Shown here: in pieces, positions 17,123 to 26,502 of the stretch | How the letters are laid out: each line of letters begins with the position of its first letter | Position numbering within the stretch: the first letter of the stretch is position 1 | Assembly: GCA_017403985.1 (NCBI GenBank) | Contig: JAFRDE010000020.1 | Location: 1 to 64,000 of the forward strand | Direction: 5' to 3' | From: Ruminococcus sp. | GTDB taxonomy: Bacteria; Bacillota; Clostridia; Oscillospirales; Acutalibacteraceae | Length of the DNA stretch: 64,000 nucleotides | Translations under genes and position numbers: made by a program | Notes under the pieces: model-generated | Database searches by the model: none | Seen by the model: the letters and a program-made list of their open reading frames with translations, nothing else | What the model was told of the DNA's origin: nothing

Positions 17123-20100
17123 ATGATGACTAAAAAACTACTATCCTTGATACTGGCTTTGGCGCTGGTATTCACCTTCACCGTCACCACAATGGCGGCT
17201 GCGGTCGACACAGCATCATCTGCTGTCACTGTTGACCAGAGTGCGGTGCTGACATTCTCGGACAACTCGATCACCGAGACGTCAGCAGGCAGCGGTTATA
17301 CCATCGACGGTACTACGCTGACCATAACCGCGGCGGGCACCTATCGGATCGGCGGCAGCTGCACAGAGGGCGCGATCATTGTCAGCAAGGGGCTGAGCAA
17401 CGTCACGCTTATTCTCGATGATCTGACGCTCGCGTCATCGACGACGGCGCCGATCGTCGTCAAGAAAACCGCGACGGTCAACATCCATCTGGAAGGAACC
17501 TCTACCCTCACCGATAATGAGGATCCCGCAAACGAGACTTCCTCCGATGTGACCGTTGCCGAAGCCTTTGAGGGCGCAGCGATAAAGGTCAAGAGCGGTT
17601 CCTCCGTTACCTTCTGCGGCAGCGGCAATCTGAACGTCGTCGCCAATGCTAAAAACGGTATCAAGGGCGGCTCCACTACTTCTCTGATCTTCAACCAGAG
17701 CGGCACTATCAATGTATCGGGTAATTCCAAATACTACGGAGCGACGACCTCGGGTGCGGCTGTCAACAATGGCATCGGCTGCGACGGCAGTATCGTCATC
17801 AATCAGGGAACCTATATCATCAAAGCCGCCAACGACGGCATCAAGAGCGCTCCCGACGCGACGGATACGACCGAAGGGACTACCATCGACACTGATTCCG
17901 CGGGTACAGTTACCATCAACGGCGGTACCTTTGATATCGATGTTGACGGCGACGGCATCCAGGCGGATACCGAGCTGAACATCAACGGCGGCACCTTTGA
18001 TATCCAAACATGGAAGGGCTACAGCGTATGGAACGATACCCTTGCCGATTCTTACAGCTGCAAGGGCTTGAAAGCCTCCGGCGATCGAGCGGAAGAGGCA
18101 GGCATCGAACCCGCTCTGAATATCACAGGCGGTACCTTTACGCTGAACACGGGCGATGACGCTGTCCATTCCGACGCGTATGCCACAGTGACCGGCGGTA
18201 CCTTCACCATCCAAACAGGCGACGACGGTATGCACGGAGATACATCGCTCACCATCGGCACCGAAAACGGTTATGACCGCGATCCCGATATCACTATCAA
18301 TCACTCTTATGAGGGCTTAGAGGGCGGCACGGTTTATATGTATTCCGGACGCGCCTATGTTGTCGCAAGCGATGACGGCGTGAACGCCGCAGGCGGTAGC
18401 AGCAGTGGTTCCGATCCCGGCGCAGGCGGCGGAAACACGTTCAATCCCGGCGGAGGACCCGGTGGACACGGTCCCGGCGGTGGATTCAATCCCGGAGGCG
18501 GCGGTTCTGCAACTTCCGGAGACTATAACATCTATATCTACGGCGGCGATCTGTATGTGAACTGCTCCGGCGACGGTCTCGATTCCAACGGCGGTTTGTA
18601 TCTCTACGGCGGTACGCAGGCGGTATTCAGTATGCAGGCCGGCGGCGACAATTCTGCCATAGACGCCGATGGTACGGTATCAATTCAAGGCGCTACAGTC
18701 TTTACGGCGGGTACAGCGGGCATGGACGGCTCCGCTCAATCAAGCTGGTTCGGCACCAATCAAAAGTATTCTTCGAGTACAACCAGATATAATTCCGGTA
18801 CGATCATCAATACAAAAGCCGGCAGTAACGGCAGTGTGGTATTCAGCTATGCGCTGCCGAGATCGGTCAACTATATTATGGCTTCATGGCCGTCTGCGGT
18901 ATCGAGCAGCACGCCCGCTTTTGCAACTGCAACAAGCGTGACCGCGTGCAAGGGCGAATCCTCGACGCATAGTTGGAATTCCGGAACGGAAAATACTGCG
19001 GCAACATCCACCTCAACCGGTCTGATGACCTATACCTGCACCAAATGCGGTGAGACAGAACAGCAGACGATCCCGATGACCGTTTCTGTTAAAGCCTGCG
19101 ATCACACTGTCGATCAGGAAGCGATCGCCGACAACGGCTACACAATTACCTTTGCGGGCGACAGCGGTGTTGATTCTATTACCGTTTATCAGACGCAGGA
19201 CTACACCGGCGCGTCAGAATCTGTCTCTGCGACAGGCTCTGCCGTATCCCGCAGCAGCGCGACAGGCGAGCCCGATTCCACCGGCGACGGTCAGGTCAAC
19301 TTCACCATCGTTCTCAAGGATGGTTATGCATTAGACAGTGTTTCAGTAACCGAAGGCACCTATAAGAACATCAAGGGGCCGACTGATACAGGCGTTGCGA
19401 ACACTTACCGCATCACAAAGGTCAGCGCAGATACCACTATCACAATCGCGACCGTTCAGTGCTTGCACGGAACAGTAGCTTCCGGTACAACTCCCTCATG
19501 GTCATGGAGTGATGGCTACGGTACGTCTACATTATCCTATACTTGCGCGGATTGCAGCAATACCGTCAATATTGATGGTATTGTAACAAGTGCGCTCACT
19601 TCGTCCTCTTTGATCACCTTTACCGCAAAGGCTTCTATCGGTTCCACGGAGTATACCGATACAAGGACAGCCTCACCCTTCACGGCGACCTTCTCCTGCG
19701 ATGAAGGCGTCAAGGCGATCAACGTCTACTATACGCAAGATTATTCCTCTGCTGATGAAACAGGCGTATCTTCCGCAATAGCACGCGACGGCGACTCCGG
19801 TTATCCTGTCGTAACAGGCGATGGTCAGGTCAATTTCGTCGTTGTTCTCAAGGATGGATATGCTCTCAGTGACGTGGTCGCTTCCGGCGCGTACAAGAAT
19901 CTCAAAGCTATGGGCGACAAAACCTACCGTATCACGAAGGTCACCGGAGCGGTGACGATCAATATCACAACAGAGAAGAGTGAAACATCCTCGTATATTC
20001 TCGGTGACGCCGACGGAGATGAAGATGTAACGATCATCGACGCGACATATATCCAGCGTGCGTTGGCAGGTATTGAACTTCCCTATGCCATTAATGAAAA

Positions 20101-20215
20101 AGCCGCCGATGTTGACGGTGACGGTGATGTGACAATCATCGACGTCACCTGTATCCAACGATATCTCGCAGGAATCGAAGTTCCTTATGCAATCGGTGAA
20201 CCCGTCTCAGCATGA
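17123..20215 (+). CDS. Secreted Cthe_2159-type carbohydrate-binding protein with C-terminal dockerin
   Basis: Start ATG 17123 follows GAAAGGGGC; the frame opens a few codons earlier at a TTG inside that site. 1030 residues: signal peptide (1-27, TTMAAA), a Cthe_2159 beta-helix region (about 40-490: ITFSDNSITETSAGSGYTI, GGSCTEGAIIVSKGL, repeated NGGTFDI and DDGMHGD loops), a Gly-rich segment near 430-470, two related modules with YTCTKCGETE and KDGYALDSVSVTEG, and a C-terminal type I dockerin (GDADGDEDVTIIDATYIQRALAG, then DVDGDGDVTIIDVTCIQRYLAG). The C. thermocellum homologue binds cellulose and acidic sugars. Likely cell-surface or cellulosome attached. Confidence 0.88.
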   Translation: MMTKKLLSLILALALVFTFTVTTMAAAVDTASSAVTVDQSAVLTFSDNSITETSAGSGYTIDGTTLTITAAGTYRIGGSCTEGAIIVSKGLSNVTLILDDLTLASSTTAPIVVKKTATVNIHLEGTSTLTDNEDPANETSSDVTVAEAFEGAAIKVKSGSSVTFCGSGNLNVVANAKNGIKGGSTTSLIFNQSGTINVSGNSKYYGATTSGAAVNNGIGCDGSIVINQGTYIIKAANDGIKSAPDATDTTEGTTIDTDSAGTVTINGGTFDIDVDGDGIQADTELNINGGTFDIQTWKGYSVWNDTLADSYSCKGLKASGDRAEEAGIEPALNITGGTFTLNTGDDAVHSDAYATVTGGTFTIQTGDDGMHGDTSLTIGTENGYDRDPDITINHSYEGLEGGTVYMYSGRAYVVASDDGVNAAGGSSSGSDPGAGGGNTFNPGGGPGGHGPGGGFNPGGGGSATSGDYNIYIYGGDLYVNCSGDGLDSNGGLYLYGGTQAVFSMQAGGDNSAIDADGTVSIQGATVFTAGTAGMDGSAQSSWFGTNQKYSSSTTRYNSGTIINTKAGSNGSVVFSYALPRSVNYIMASWPSAVSSSTPAFATATSVTACKGESSTHSWNSGTENTAATSTSTGLMTYTCTKCGETEQQTIPMTVSVKACDHTVDQEAIADNGYTITFAGDSGVDSITVYQTQDYTGASESVSATGSAVSRSSATGEPDSTGDGQVNFTIVLKDGYALDSVSVTEGTYKNIKGPTDTGVANTYRITKVSADTTITIATVQCLHGTVASGTTPSWSWSDGYGTSTLSYTCADCSNTVNIDGIVTSALTSSSLITFTAKASIGSTEYTDTRTASPFTATFSCDEGVKAINVYYTQDYSSADETGVSSAIARDGDSGYPVVTGDGQVNFVVVLKDGYALSDVVASGAYKNLKAMGDKTYRITKVTGAVTINITTEKSETSSYILGDADGDEDVTIIDATYIQRALAGIELPYAINEKAADVDGDGDVTIIDVTCIQRYLAGIEVPYAIGEPVSA

Positions 20216-20266
20216 TCGCATCCAAATGGCAGACTGAATTTTGAATACATTGACAAATTAAAAGTC

Positions 20267-20303
20267 GACCGCCCGAAAGCATAACGCGATCGGGCGGTTT
20301 TCG
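20267..20303 (+). terminator. Terminator of the Cthe_2159/dockerin gene
   Basis: ACCGCCCGA / TCGGGCGGT stem with TTTTCG after it, about 50 bases past the stop. Confidence 0.8.
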
Positions 20304-20684
20304 ATATTGGGTATTGGATATTTGTTATGCTAACAATCTACTTCGTCGGGATTCAAGCCCGAGCCGCCGCAGTATGCCTGTGTATAGAACGTTTGCATAA
20401 CAGGATTAATCGATTATATCTATACTGTTATACTGTTGTTATAATAGCTCCGATTTGATAATAAAAACGGGTTCTCTATTCCTTGTTTGGCAGCTCAAAT
20501 ATTGACGCCGTTTTTCGAAATGATGGGAACGGGTATGAACCTGACAGATAGGAACAAATTCTTGACAATAGCGCCAACCAAGCTGCAATACAGCAAATAA
20601 AGCCGCGGTCAAGTGAGATAAGTATCCTTTATGATCCGGAATTATTACCTTTACCGACATACTTCATCATCGCGTGGAAGATTG
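20304..20684. other. Non-coding stretch containing dispersed repeat copy B
   Basis: No credible gene; a 73-residue minus-strand frame here has no ribosome binding site and resembles the false frame over repeat copy A. The repeat occupies 20471-20568. Confidence 0.6.
20471..20568. repeat. Dispersed repeat, copy B
   Basis: Partner of 5209-5307, same orientation; shared blocks include CTATTCCTTGTTTG, CAGCTCAAAT, TTGACG/TTGACA, TGACAGATAG and ACAAATTCTT. Confidence 0.55.
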
Positions 20685-22289
20685 TTACTTTGCCTTTGCA
20701 GCTCTGAGCCGATCGCAGTCCAGTTTGCCGAATTTATGCCCGAGCAGGACGATCTGACTTTGCAGGCAGTAATTGTTGACGGCTACCGTCAGAAACTCGA
20801 ATACGGCGTTCACGGAAATGATCACAGCCAGCGCCTCCGCCTTGATGCCGAGCTGTGAGAACAGGATCGAGAAGCAGACGGTCGTGCCGCCGATCACCGG
20901 CGGTGTTGCCACCGAGAGGATGAAGGACAACAGGAATGCCGCGAGCAGCCATGCCCATGTTACTTTGATCCCGTACAGATCCGCCGTAAACAGGCTGCAC
21001 GCCGTGAATACGATGCAGTATCCGGGACGGAACAGGATGCTGCCGAGATTATAGGCAAGCGGCGCATAGTCCGCGTCTACCCCAAGAGGGCCGATCAGTG
21101 TGTCGATGGTAGTGACGAACGCCGCGCCGACGTTGGCGCTGGATAGGGATATCATAAACGGGGGCAGCAGTTTGTGGATGTAGGTTCGCACGTTTACCTT
21201 CAGCCGGATACAGACGACCAGCGTATACGCGATGAGGGTCACGGCTTCGCCCGCAACAACAATCAGCAAAAGCTTCCAGAAGCCCGAAATCACCGCCAGC
21301 TGACCGGACATAATCAGTCCTGAGACCATCAGTCCGACATAGATGGGAATGAAATAATTGAGAGAGGTATTAGAGAGGATGGCGACGATGTTGACCTCGT
21401 CAAAAATTTCGGTCAGGCGGTCCGCCTTCTGTCCCATTTTCAGCATGGTGATACCGAACATCACGCCGATAATGATGATATGTACGGAATTGAACTCCAG
21501 AATCGGCGCGAGAATATTATTCGGCACAAAGTCGATCAGGATATCGAAAAAATCATAGAAGTCGATCGATACCCGGGAAGACATACCGAAGGTCATACCC
21601 GGCACCATCCACGCCGTGTTCAGCAGGGTAAGAACGAACGCCACCAGCAGGAAGCTGCGGATCATCCGTTTTCCGATGTTGCTGAACGTCGAGATATCCC
21701 CGAGCCGCACGATACCGAGGACGATGGCGCCAAAACACAACAGCGTCGCCATCACGCAGAGAAGTCCCGTAAACGCGTTGGTGATCGGCGTAATGATCCG
21801 CTCGGCTATGACAGGAGCGGTATCGGGTGCGATCGCTGTGAACAGCAGCCCGAAAATCACGCCGATCACGATGCCGAGGAGAATAGCGACGAGCTGACTG
21901 ACACGCCGTTTTCTCGGCGATGTGAAGGTGACGAGATTCGCGCCGCCGCGATATTTCCACGCGCGGTTCAGCCCGCCGGAATTTGCCAGCAGCGAGCCCA
22001 TGACGGACGCTGCGGAGTCGTCGCTCTCCTTAAAGGGATCGTAGCGCTCGCCCTTGACCTTCAGCGATACGCGGAAGGTTCCGAAGAAACGGGAAAAGCG
22101 CAGCGACGCCACCGCTTTTTCCGAGAGCGCGTCACGGTATTTGAGGATCGTCTCTTCCAGCATAAAACGCAGGCGCAGCGCGTCCTTCGGATCGATCTTT
22201 TCCTTTGCCAGGACTTCTTCCGTCTCTCCGACGTAACGGTCTATCTCCGCCGCAGTCAGTTCAAACTTGTCTTGTATGGTTCTTTCCAT
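20685..22289 (-). CDS. Dicarboxylate/amino-acid:cation symporter-like protein with extra cytosolic N-terminal domain
   Basis: 534 residues. From about 130 on it is a multi-helix membrane protein of the DAACS (glutamate/dicarboxylate symporter) type: VAILLGIVIGVIFGLLFT, re-entrant-type SLSSANVGAAFVTTIDTLIGPLGVD, and late SVATPPVIGGTTVCFSIL. Residues 1-125 precede the first helix and are not part of the usual family: LRLRFMLEETILKYRDAL followed by strands ending KVKGERYDPF, which resembles the N-box helix and sheet of GHKL ATPases in degenerate form (inferred). The neighbour 22328-23923 has the same build, 38 bases upstream, so the two form an operon and maybe a complex. Confidence 0.75.
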   Translation of the reverse strand: MERTIQDKFELTAAEIDRYVGETEEVLAKEKIDPKDALRLRFMLEETILKYRDALSEKAVASLRFSRFFGTFRVSLKVKGERYDPFKESDDSAASVMGSLLANSGGLNRAWKYRGGANLVTFTSPRKRRVSQLVAILLGIVIGVIFGLLFTAIAPDTAPVIAERIITPITNAFTGLLCVMATLLCFGAIVLGIVRLGDISTFSNIGKRMIRSFLLVAFVLTLLNTAWMVPGMTFGMSSRVSIDFYDFFDILIDFVPNNILAPILEFNSVHIIIIGVMFGITMLKMGQKADRLTEIFDEVNIVAILSNTSLNYFIPIYVGLMVSGLIMSGQLAVISGFWKLLLIVVAGEAVTLIAYTLVVCIRLKVNVRTYIHKLLPPFMISLSSANVGAAFVTTIDTLIGPLGVDADYAPLAYNLGSILFRPGYCIVFTACSLFTADLYGIKVTWAWLLAAFLLSFILSVATPPVIGGTTVCFSILFSQLGIKAEALAVIISVNAVFEFLTVAVNNYCLQSQIVLLGHKFGKLDCDRLRAAKAK

Positions 22290-22327
22290 GATCAGATCGC
22301 ACTTCCTTTCCGGGCAAGCATATATCT

Positions 22328-23923
22328 CTATGCTGTTGACCGCATTGATTTTTGCTCCTCTATCGCTACCGTTACGATATCGCCGACCACGTTGATCGCG
22401 TTCTGGAGAGCGCCGAAAAATACTTCGGCATAGATCGCGACCAGGATCAGCTCTTTTGCCTGCAGGTAGAATGTGATGATCAGCATACCGATCAGGATCG
22501 ACCCCGGCTGGTTCGGCGCGCCGATGGACAGGAACAAAACGAGGACCGTGATCCCGATGATTTGCAGCAGGGAAACATCAATTCCCAGCATATGGATAAA
22601 AATCATGGAGATCAGCATGATCAAAAAGCAGTTGCCGTCCTGATTGGTCTGAGCAAGGATCGGCAGTTTTGCCGAGATACGTTTTCTGTTAAATCCATAT
22701 ACGCGCGAACAGTATCTGATGTTGAAAGGGAGCGCGTCAATGGCTGAATTGATCTTGTAGTTTTCCCAGAGCAGCGGAGGAAACTTTTTGACGAACGGAA
22801 TGATCCTGACGCCGCCGATCAAAAGCCGTATCAGATAAAACGCCGCCATCACGATCAGGCTAAGAAATACGACGCCGACAAATTCAACTATAACGAGAAG
22901 ATTGATAAAGCCGTCCGTTAAGAGCGATGAGAGAATCGCCAGAAAGCAGAAGAACGGCAGAGTAAACATCACGACGTTCAGCATTTTGGAAAAGAATGTC
23001 AAACAGACGTTGACCCCTTTTTGCATGACGTCAAAATACTCTCCGACCGAACAGAAAGCGTATGTGGTAAGCAGCGCGAGGATAATGATCGGGAAGGGCA
23101 GGTAGGTTTCAAAGGGCTCAAAAATACTGCTCGGCAGCAGGGAGGAAATAAACTGAGTAGCGCTCATTCCGCCTTCGAAGGCATTGTTCCCTTCCAGATA
23201 GCCCTCCCGATAGCTCAAGAGGATCGCGATAAGGAAGCTCGTCCCGATCGCAAGCAAAATAGCAATCAGCGAAGTAACGATCGTCTTTATCTGCAGTTTT
23301 CTGTCCGAAGAGCTTTTTTCCGAAACGATATAGATGTCCGTCAGGTTTTTTACCAGTGAAAAGAAGGTGACGGGCGCGCCTACCATCAGCATCGCGTTGG
23401 CGAATTGAGTCATCAAAGGCATAAGATAGCTTTTGTCGATCTCAACCATCTTATCGGCGCTCATCGCCGTGTTGAGCAGAAGATAGACGAGGATCGCCAG
23501 CGCGATCCCGATCATACAGTACAGCAGCGAGCTCCGGTAGTTTCTTTTGACGACGACGCGGATGCTGTTATAGCCTAACCGATATCTGTAACTTATCTTG
23601 TCGTGATAAGCCTGCACGATCCTTAATTCGGGCGATACCTTATCTTTATTCTTTTCGATCGGAACATAGGATTTACCCTCAAAGCCGAACTTGATATTGT
23701 ATTCTCCGAAGGTCCGCTGTACCTTTATCGTCAGTGTGGTATCCTGATCAAAGCCCTGTTCGATGAAATCACGGAACAGCGCTTCAAACAGCAGCTTGGT
23801 CTCTGTGATGGTATCTTTGCTGAAACGGTTTTGAGCCAGCCATTGTTCAATAAACGTATCGGCGGTTTCAAAGCTGTCCATTGTCAGCGGAATTTCTATG
23901 GATCGTGTTTTGCTCAAACTCAT
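22328..23923 (-). CDS. Second symporter-like protein with the same N-terminal extension
   Basis: Start ATG 23923 (MSLSKTRS) is preferred over the longer frame from 23974 because GGTGAGAG lies just upstream. 531 residues. Residues 1-105 form a soluble domain with TITETKLLFEALFRDFIEQGF and KFGFEGKSYVPI, matching in layout the extension of the downstream gene (helix with E-x-L, then strands ending in G-x-x-Y-x-P). About ten hydrophobic helices follow (first near 140), with DAACS-like late helices SIGAPNQPGSILIGMLII. Divergent paralogue of 20685-22289; a heteromeric transporter is possible. Confidence 0.72.
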   Translation of the reverse strand: MSLSKTRSIEIPLTMDSFETADTFIEQWLAQNRFSKDTITETKLLFEALFRDFIEQGFDQDTTLTIKVQRTFGEYNIKFGFEGKSYVPIEKNKDKVSPELRIVQAYHDKISYRYRLGYNSIRVVVKRNYRSSLLYCMIGIALAILVYLLLNTAMSADKMVEIDKSYLMPLMTQFANAMLMVGAPVTFFSLVKNLTDIYIVSEKSSSDRKLQIKTIVTSLIAILLAIGTSFLIAILLSYREGYLEGNNAFEGGMSATQFISSLLPSSIFEPFETYLPFPIIILALLTTYAFCSVGEYFDVMQKGVNVCLTFFSKMLNVVMFTLPFFCFLAILSSLLTDGFINLLVIVEFVGVVFLSLIVMAAFYLIRLLIGGVRIIPFVKKFPPLLWENYKINSAIDALPFNIRYCSRVYGFNRKRISAKLPILAQTNQDGNCFLIMLISMIFIHMLGIDVSLLQIIGITVLVLFLSIGAPNQPGSILIGMLIITFYLQAKELILVAIYAEVFFGALQNAINVVGDIVTVAIEEQKSMRSTA

Positions 23924-24021
23924 CGTTCTCTCACCGTCCTTATGAGGCGTTATCTTATAGTAGAAGTGTAGCACAAGAAACGCGGATAATCAAGAAATAA
24001 TCAAGCATAATACAAATGCTA

Positions 24022-24070
24022 CGGAAAAAGGCTGAGAGATTCCGACAGCGGGTTCTTTCAGCCTTTTTGC
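24022..24070. terminator. Bidirectional terminator
   Basis: AAAAAGGCTGA / TCAGCCTTTTT arms flanking a 20-base loop, 17 bases past the stop of the VOC gene at 24087. Confidence 0.8.
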
Positions 24071-24086
24071 TATTTCATAAATGATA

Positions 24087-24461
24087 CTACTTTTTGATGT
24101 GATGAATCAGGTTGATCACAAATCCGGACGGCGAGATCATGACGGCGGACTTGGATGTTTTGGTGTTGACCGCCTGATCTCCGTAATAGTTTTTGAAACC
24201 GCGTGAGATCAGCATCTGATACGCCTCGTCAAAATCGTCCACATTCATGCGGATCGCAGTCAGCGTATCGACCGGCAGAGCGTCCGCCTGCGAGATATCG
24301 ATATAAAATCCGTCAGCGTTCTTCATCCGGATGCCCGTGACGTCCAGTTCGCCGATTCCCTCTTGATTATGGCGTCTTTCAAAGCCCAGTTCTTCAAACA
24401 GCTGAACGACAGGCTCAGCGTTTTTGGTGATGATCTGCGGGTTAAAGGTTGTGATTTTCAT
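24087..24461 (-). CDS. VOC-superfamily (glyoxalase-like) protein, paralogue 1 of 4
   Basis: 124 residues, single VOC module in two beta-alpha-beta-beta-beta halves: MKITTFNPQIITKN, LFEELGFERRHN, IRMKNADGFYIDIS, then IRMNVDDFDEAYQMLISRGFKN and AVMISPSGFVINLIHHIKK. Three close paralogues lie at 30493, 30922 and 46812. Classical glyoxalase metal ligands are not obvious, so it may be a ligand-binding rather than catalytic member. It is last in a five-gene operon and overlaps the GtrA gene by 4 bases. Confidence 0.82.
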   Translation of the reverse strand: MKITTFNPQIITKNAEPVVQLFEELGFERRHNQEGIGELDVTGIRMKNADGFYIDISQADALPVDTLTAIRMNVDDFDEAYQMLISRGFKNYYGDQAVNTKTSKSAVMISPSGFVINLIHHIKK

Positions 24462-24895
24462 TGATCTTCCTCCTTAGTGTTATTGATTGCTTTTTTATTG
24501 GTATCGATCGACTTTCCGAATACGAAAAACCGATCATAAAGATATTCGGTCACCAGATTGAGCGCCATGTTCAGGATCGTCACGAGAAGCCCGTTCCATC
24601 CGCAGGTTTCGGCTAACCAGTTTCCCAAAATGGTGGTAGCCGGTGTGAACACGGCGTAGAAGGCTGCGACCTTCAGCATGGCGATCGGTACATTTCCTGC
24701 GGAGCGGAATGTGAAATTTCGGTTCAATGTAAAATTCCAAAGCACTGACAGGATCAAAGCAATCAGATATTTCGGCCAGTATGCCCACGGCGTAAAGGCG
24801 TCCAGCAGCGCAAAAGAAACAAATTCAATGACGCCTGCAGAGATGGAGAACAGCACGAATTTGACGCCTCTGGTCAGTTCTTTCTTTTTGTTCAA
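24458..24895 (-). CDS. GtrA-family membrane protein
   Basis: 145 residues with four hydrophobic helices and the family motifs KFVLFSISAGVIEFVSFALL in helix 1 and LSVLWNFTLNRNFTF (N-F-x-x-N-R-x-F-T-F) after helix 2. GtrA-type proteins are thought to help flip or transport lipid-linked sugars. Overlaps both neighbours by 4 bases (VOC downstream, FGGY kinase upstream), so it is translated together with a sugar kinase. Confidence 0.85.
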   Translation of the reverse strand: MNKKKELTRGVKFVLFSISAGVIEFVSFALLDAFTPWAYWPKYLIALILSVLWNFTLNRNFTFRSAGNVPIAMLKVAAFYAVFTPATTILGNWLAETCGWNGLLVTILNMALNLVTEYLYDRFFVFGKSIDTNKKAINNTKEEDQ

Positions 24896-26496
24896 TCTCC
24901 GGCACCTCCGTTGATAGCCTTATAATTCGAGGCGTTAGATTGGTAGAGGTTTTTGAAAACCTTGTAGTTACGTTCGTATATTCCCCTGTTTTCGGGATCG
25001 GGAACGTATACATGATCGGCTTTGACGAGCCGGCGCGACAAAGCAAGCACATCCTCGCCTTTGACGCCCGCCGCAACAACGAGCGCCGTTCCGATCGCGC
25101 CGACCTCCTGCGTGTTGTCGACCGTCTCTATCCTTCTGCCCGTAATGTCGGCAAGCATTTGGCTGGTCACGGGAGATAAGGCTCCTCCGCCGACAAATCG
25201 GATCGTATCGGATGTTTTCACCTTTTTCTCTACACATTCCAGCAGCCAGCGCAGATGATAACAAATACCCTCCAAAACCGCTCGGATCATATCACGCTTG
25301 CCGTTTTCGATCCTGAGGTTGAAAAACATTCCTCCCGCGTTGGAGTCCTCGAACGGACAGCGGTTGCCGTGCATCCAAGGGGTAAAGATCACGCCGTTTG
25401 CTCCCGGAGGAACTTTGCTGACCTCTTCGGACAGATAATCATAGAGGCTTATATATTTGCTTTCGATATCATCCGCCACAGTGGTATTACTCAGATAAAC
25501 GCCGATCTCATCCAGGGCAAGATGTTCCATGACCCATTCAAAGCACTTTCCGGCTGTTTCCAGTTCCGCGTAATAATTGAAGTAACCGTGTTGGGCGGAC
25601 AGGACGCCTGTGATCATGGCGTTGATATCGACGGTCTGATGATCCATAAAGGTTGATACCCATCCCGACGTCCCGACATAGATATGCGTGTCTCCCGGCG
25701 TTGTGCATCCGGCGCCGATATTGACGAAGGTGGTGTCGCCGCCTCCGCCGAAGACAGGGATCCCCGCAGCGAGTCCGAGCTCCCGAGCCGCTTTCTCTGT
25801 CAGCCCGCCGACCGGATCCGTACAGTCGATGATCTCGGGCATATGGTCGGGATTCACCTTGTACATCTTCAAAAGTCCTTTGTTCCAGCCTTCCTTTCCC
25901 TTGCGGGTATCATAAAGAAAGGTCGCAAAGGCGGTATCGGCAGTCCTGACGATCCTGCCCGTGCATCGGGATACGAGATAGTCGCCGATATCCAGCCATT
26001 TATATATTCTTTTGAAGACCTCCGGCTCGTTGTTTTCCACCCACTTGTACTTCCAGACAGGGTCCTTGGCGCTGGTTGAGCCCGCGTAATTGACAAGCAG
26101 ATTCCGTACCAGTTTATAAAGGCTGCAGCCGGATACCTTGATCACGCCGCGCCCCATACATTCCTTGTATTCTTTGAAGCCCTTCTGATCGAGATAGTTC
26201 ATCGGACGTCTGAGAGCGTTGCCGTTCTCGTCGACAAAAACCGATCCCTGCATCTGTGAGCAGAACGCCATTCCTTCTATCTCTTGGGGCTTGATACCCG
26301 ATTTCTTTAACACGTCACGCGTGGTCGAGCACAGCGCCGCCCACCATTCATCCGTATCCTGTTCCGCGCCTCCGTCATCGGAGATATAAAGACCGTATTC
26401 GGCAGTTGATCCGGCTATCAACTGTATTTGTGAATCGATTTGAAACAGACAGGTTTTTACGCTGCTGGTTCCGAAGTCATAAATAATGATATACAT
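24892..26496 (-). CDS. FGGY-family sugar kinase (xylulokinase-like)
   Basis: 534 residues, typical FGGY length. N-terminal YIIIYDFGTSSVKTCLFQ is the first phosphate-binding loop; GGGGDTTFVNIGAGC (about 253) and FVGGGALSPVTSQMLADITGR (about 440) are the second phosphate and adenosine sites; the central ASP-type base lies in the GGLTEK...GIPVFGGGGD region. It phosphorylates a sugar or polyol; the exact substrate cannot be named. Operon with HAD phosphatase upstream (6-base gap) and GtrA downstream (4-base overlap). Confidence 0.88.
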   Translation of the reverse strand: MYIIIYDFGTSSVKTCLFQIDSQIQLIAGSTAEYGLYISDDGGAEQDTDEWWAALCSTTRDVLKKSGIKPQEIEGMAFCSQMQGSVFVDENGNALRRPMNYLDQKGFKEYKECMGRGVIKVSGCSLYKLVRNLLVNYAGSTSAKDPVWKYKWVENNEPEVFKRIYKWLDIGDYLVSRCTGRIVRTADTAFATFLYDTRKGKEGWNKGLLKMYKVNPDHMPEIIDCTDPVGGLTEKAARELGLAAGIPVFGGGGDTTFVNIGAGCTTPGDTHIYVGTSGWVSTFMDHQTVDINAMITGVLSAQHGYFNYYAELETAGKCFEWVMEHLALDEIGVYLSNTTVADDIESKYISLYDYLSEEVSKVPPGANGVIFTPWMHGNRCPFEDSNAGGMFFNLRIENGKRDMIRAVLEGICYHLRWLLECVEKKVKTSDTIRFVGGGALSPVTSQMLADITGRRIETVDNTQEVGAIGTALVVAAGVKGEDVLALSRRLVKADHVYVPDPENRGIYERNYKVFKNLYQSNASNYKAINGGAGD

Positions 26497-26502
26497 TTGC
26501 TC

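Noticed and set aside
20439..20660. 73-codon minus-strand frame in the gap after the dockerin gene
   Set aside because: No ribosome site and its only resemblance is to the false frame over repeat copy A; the similarity is at DNA-repeat level.
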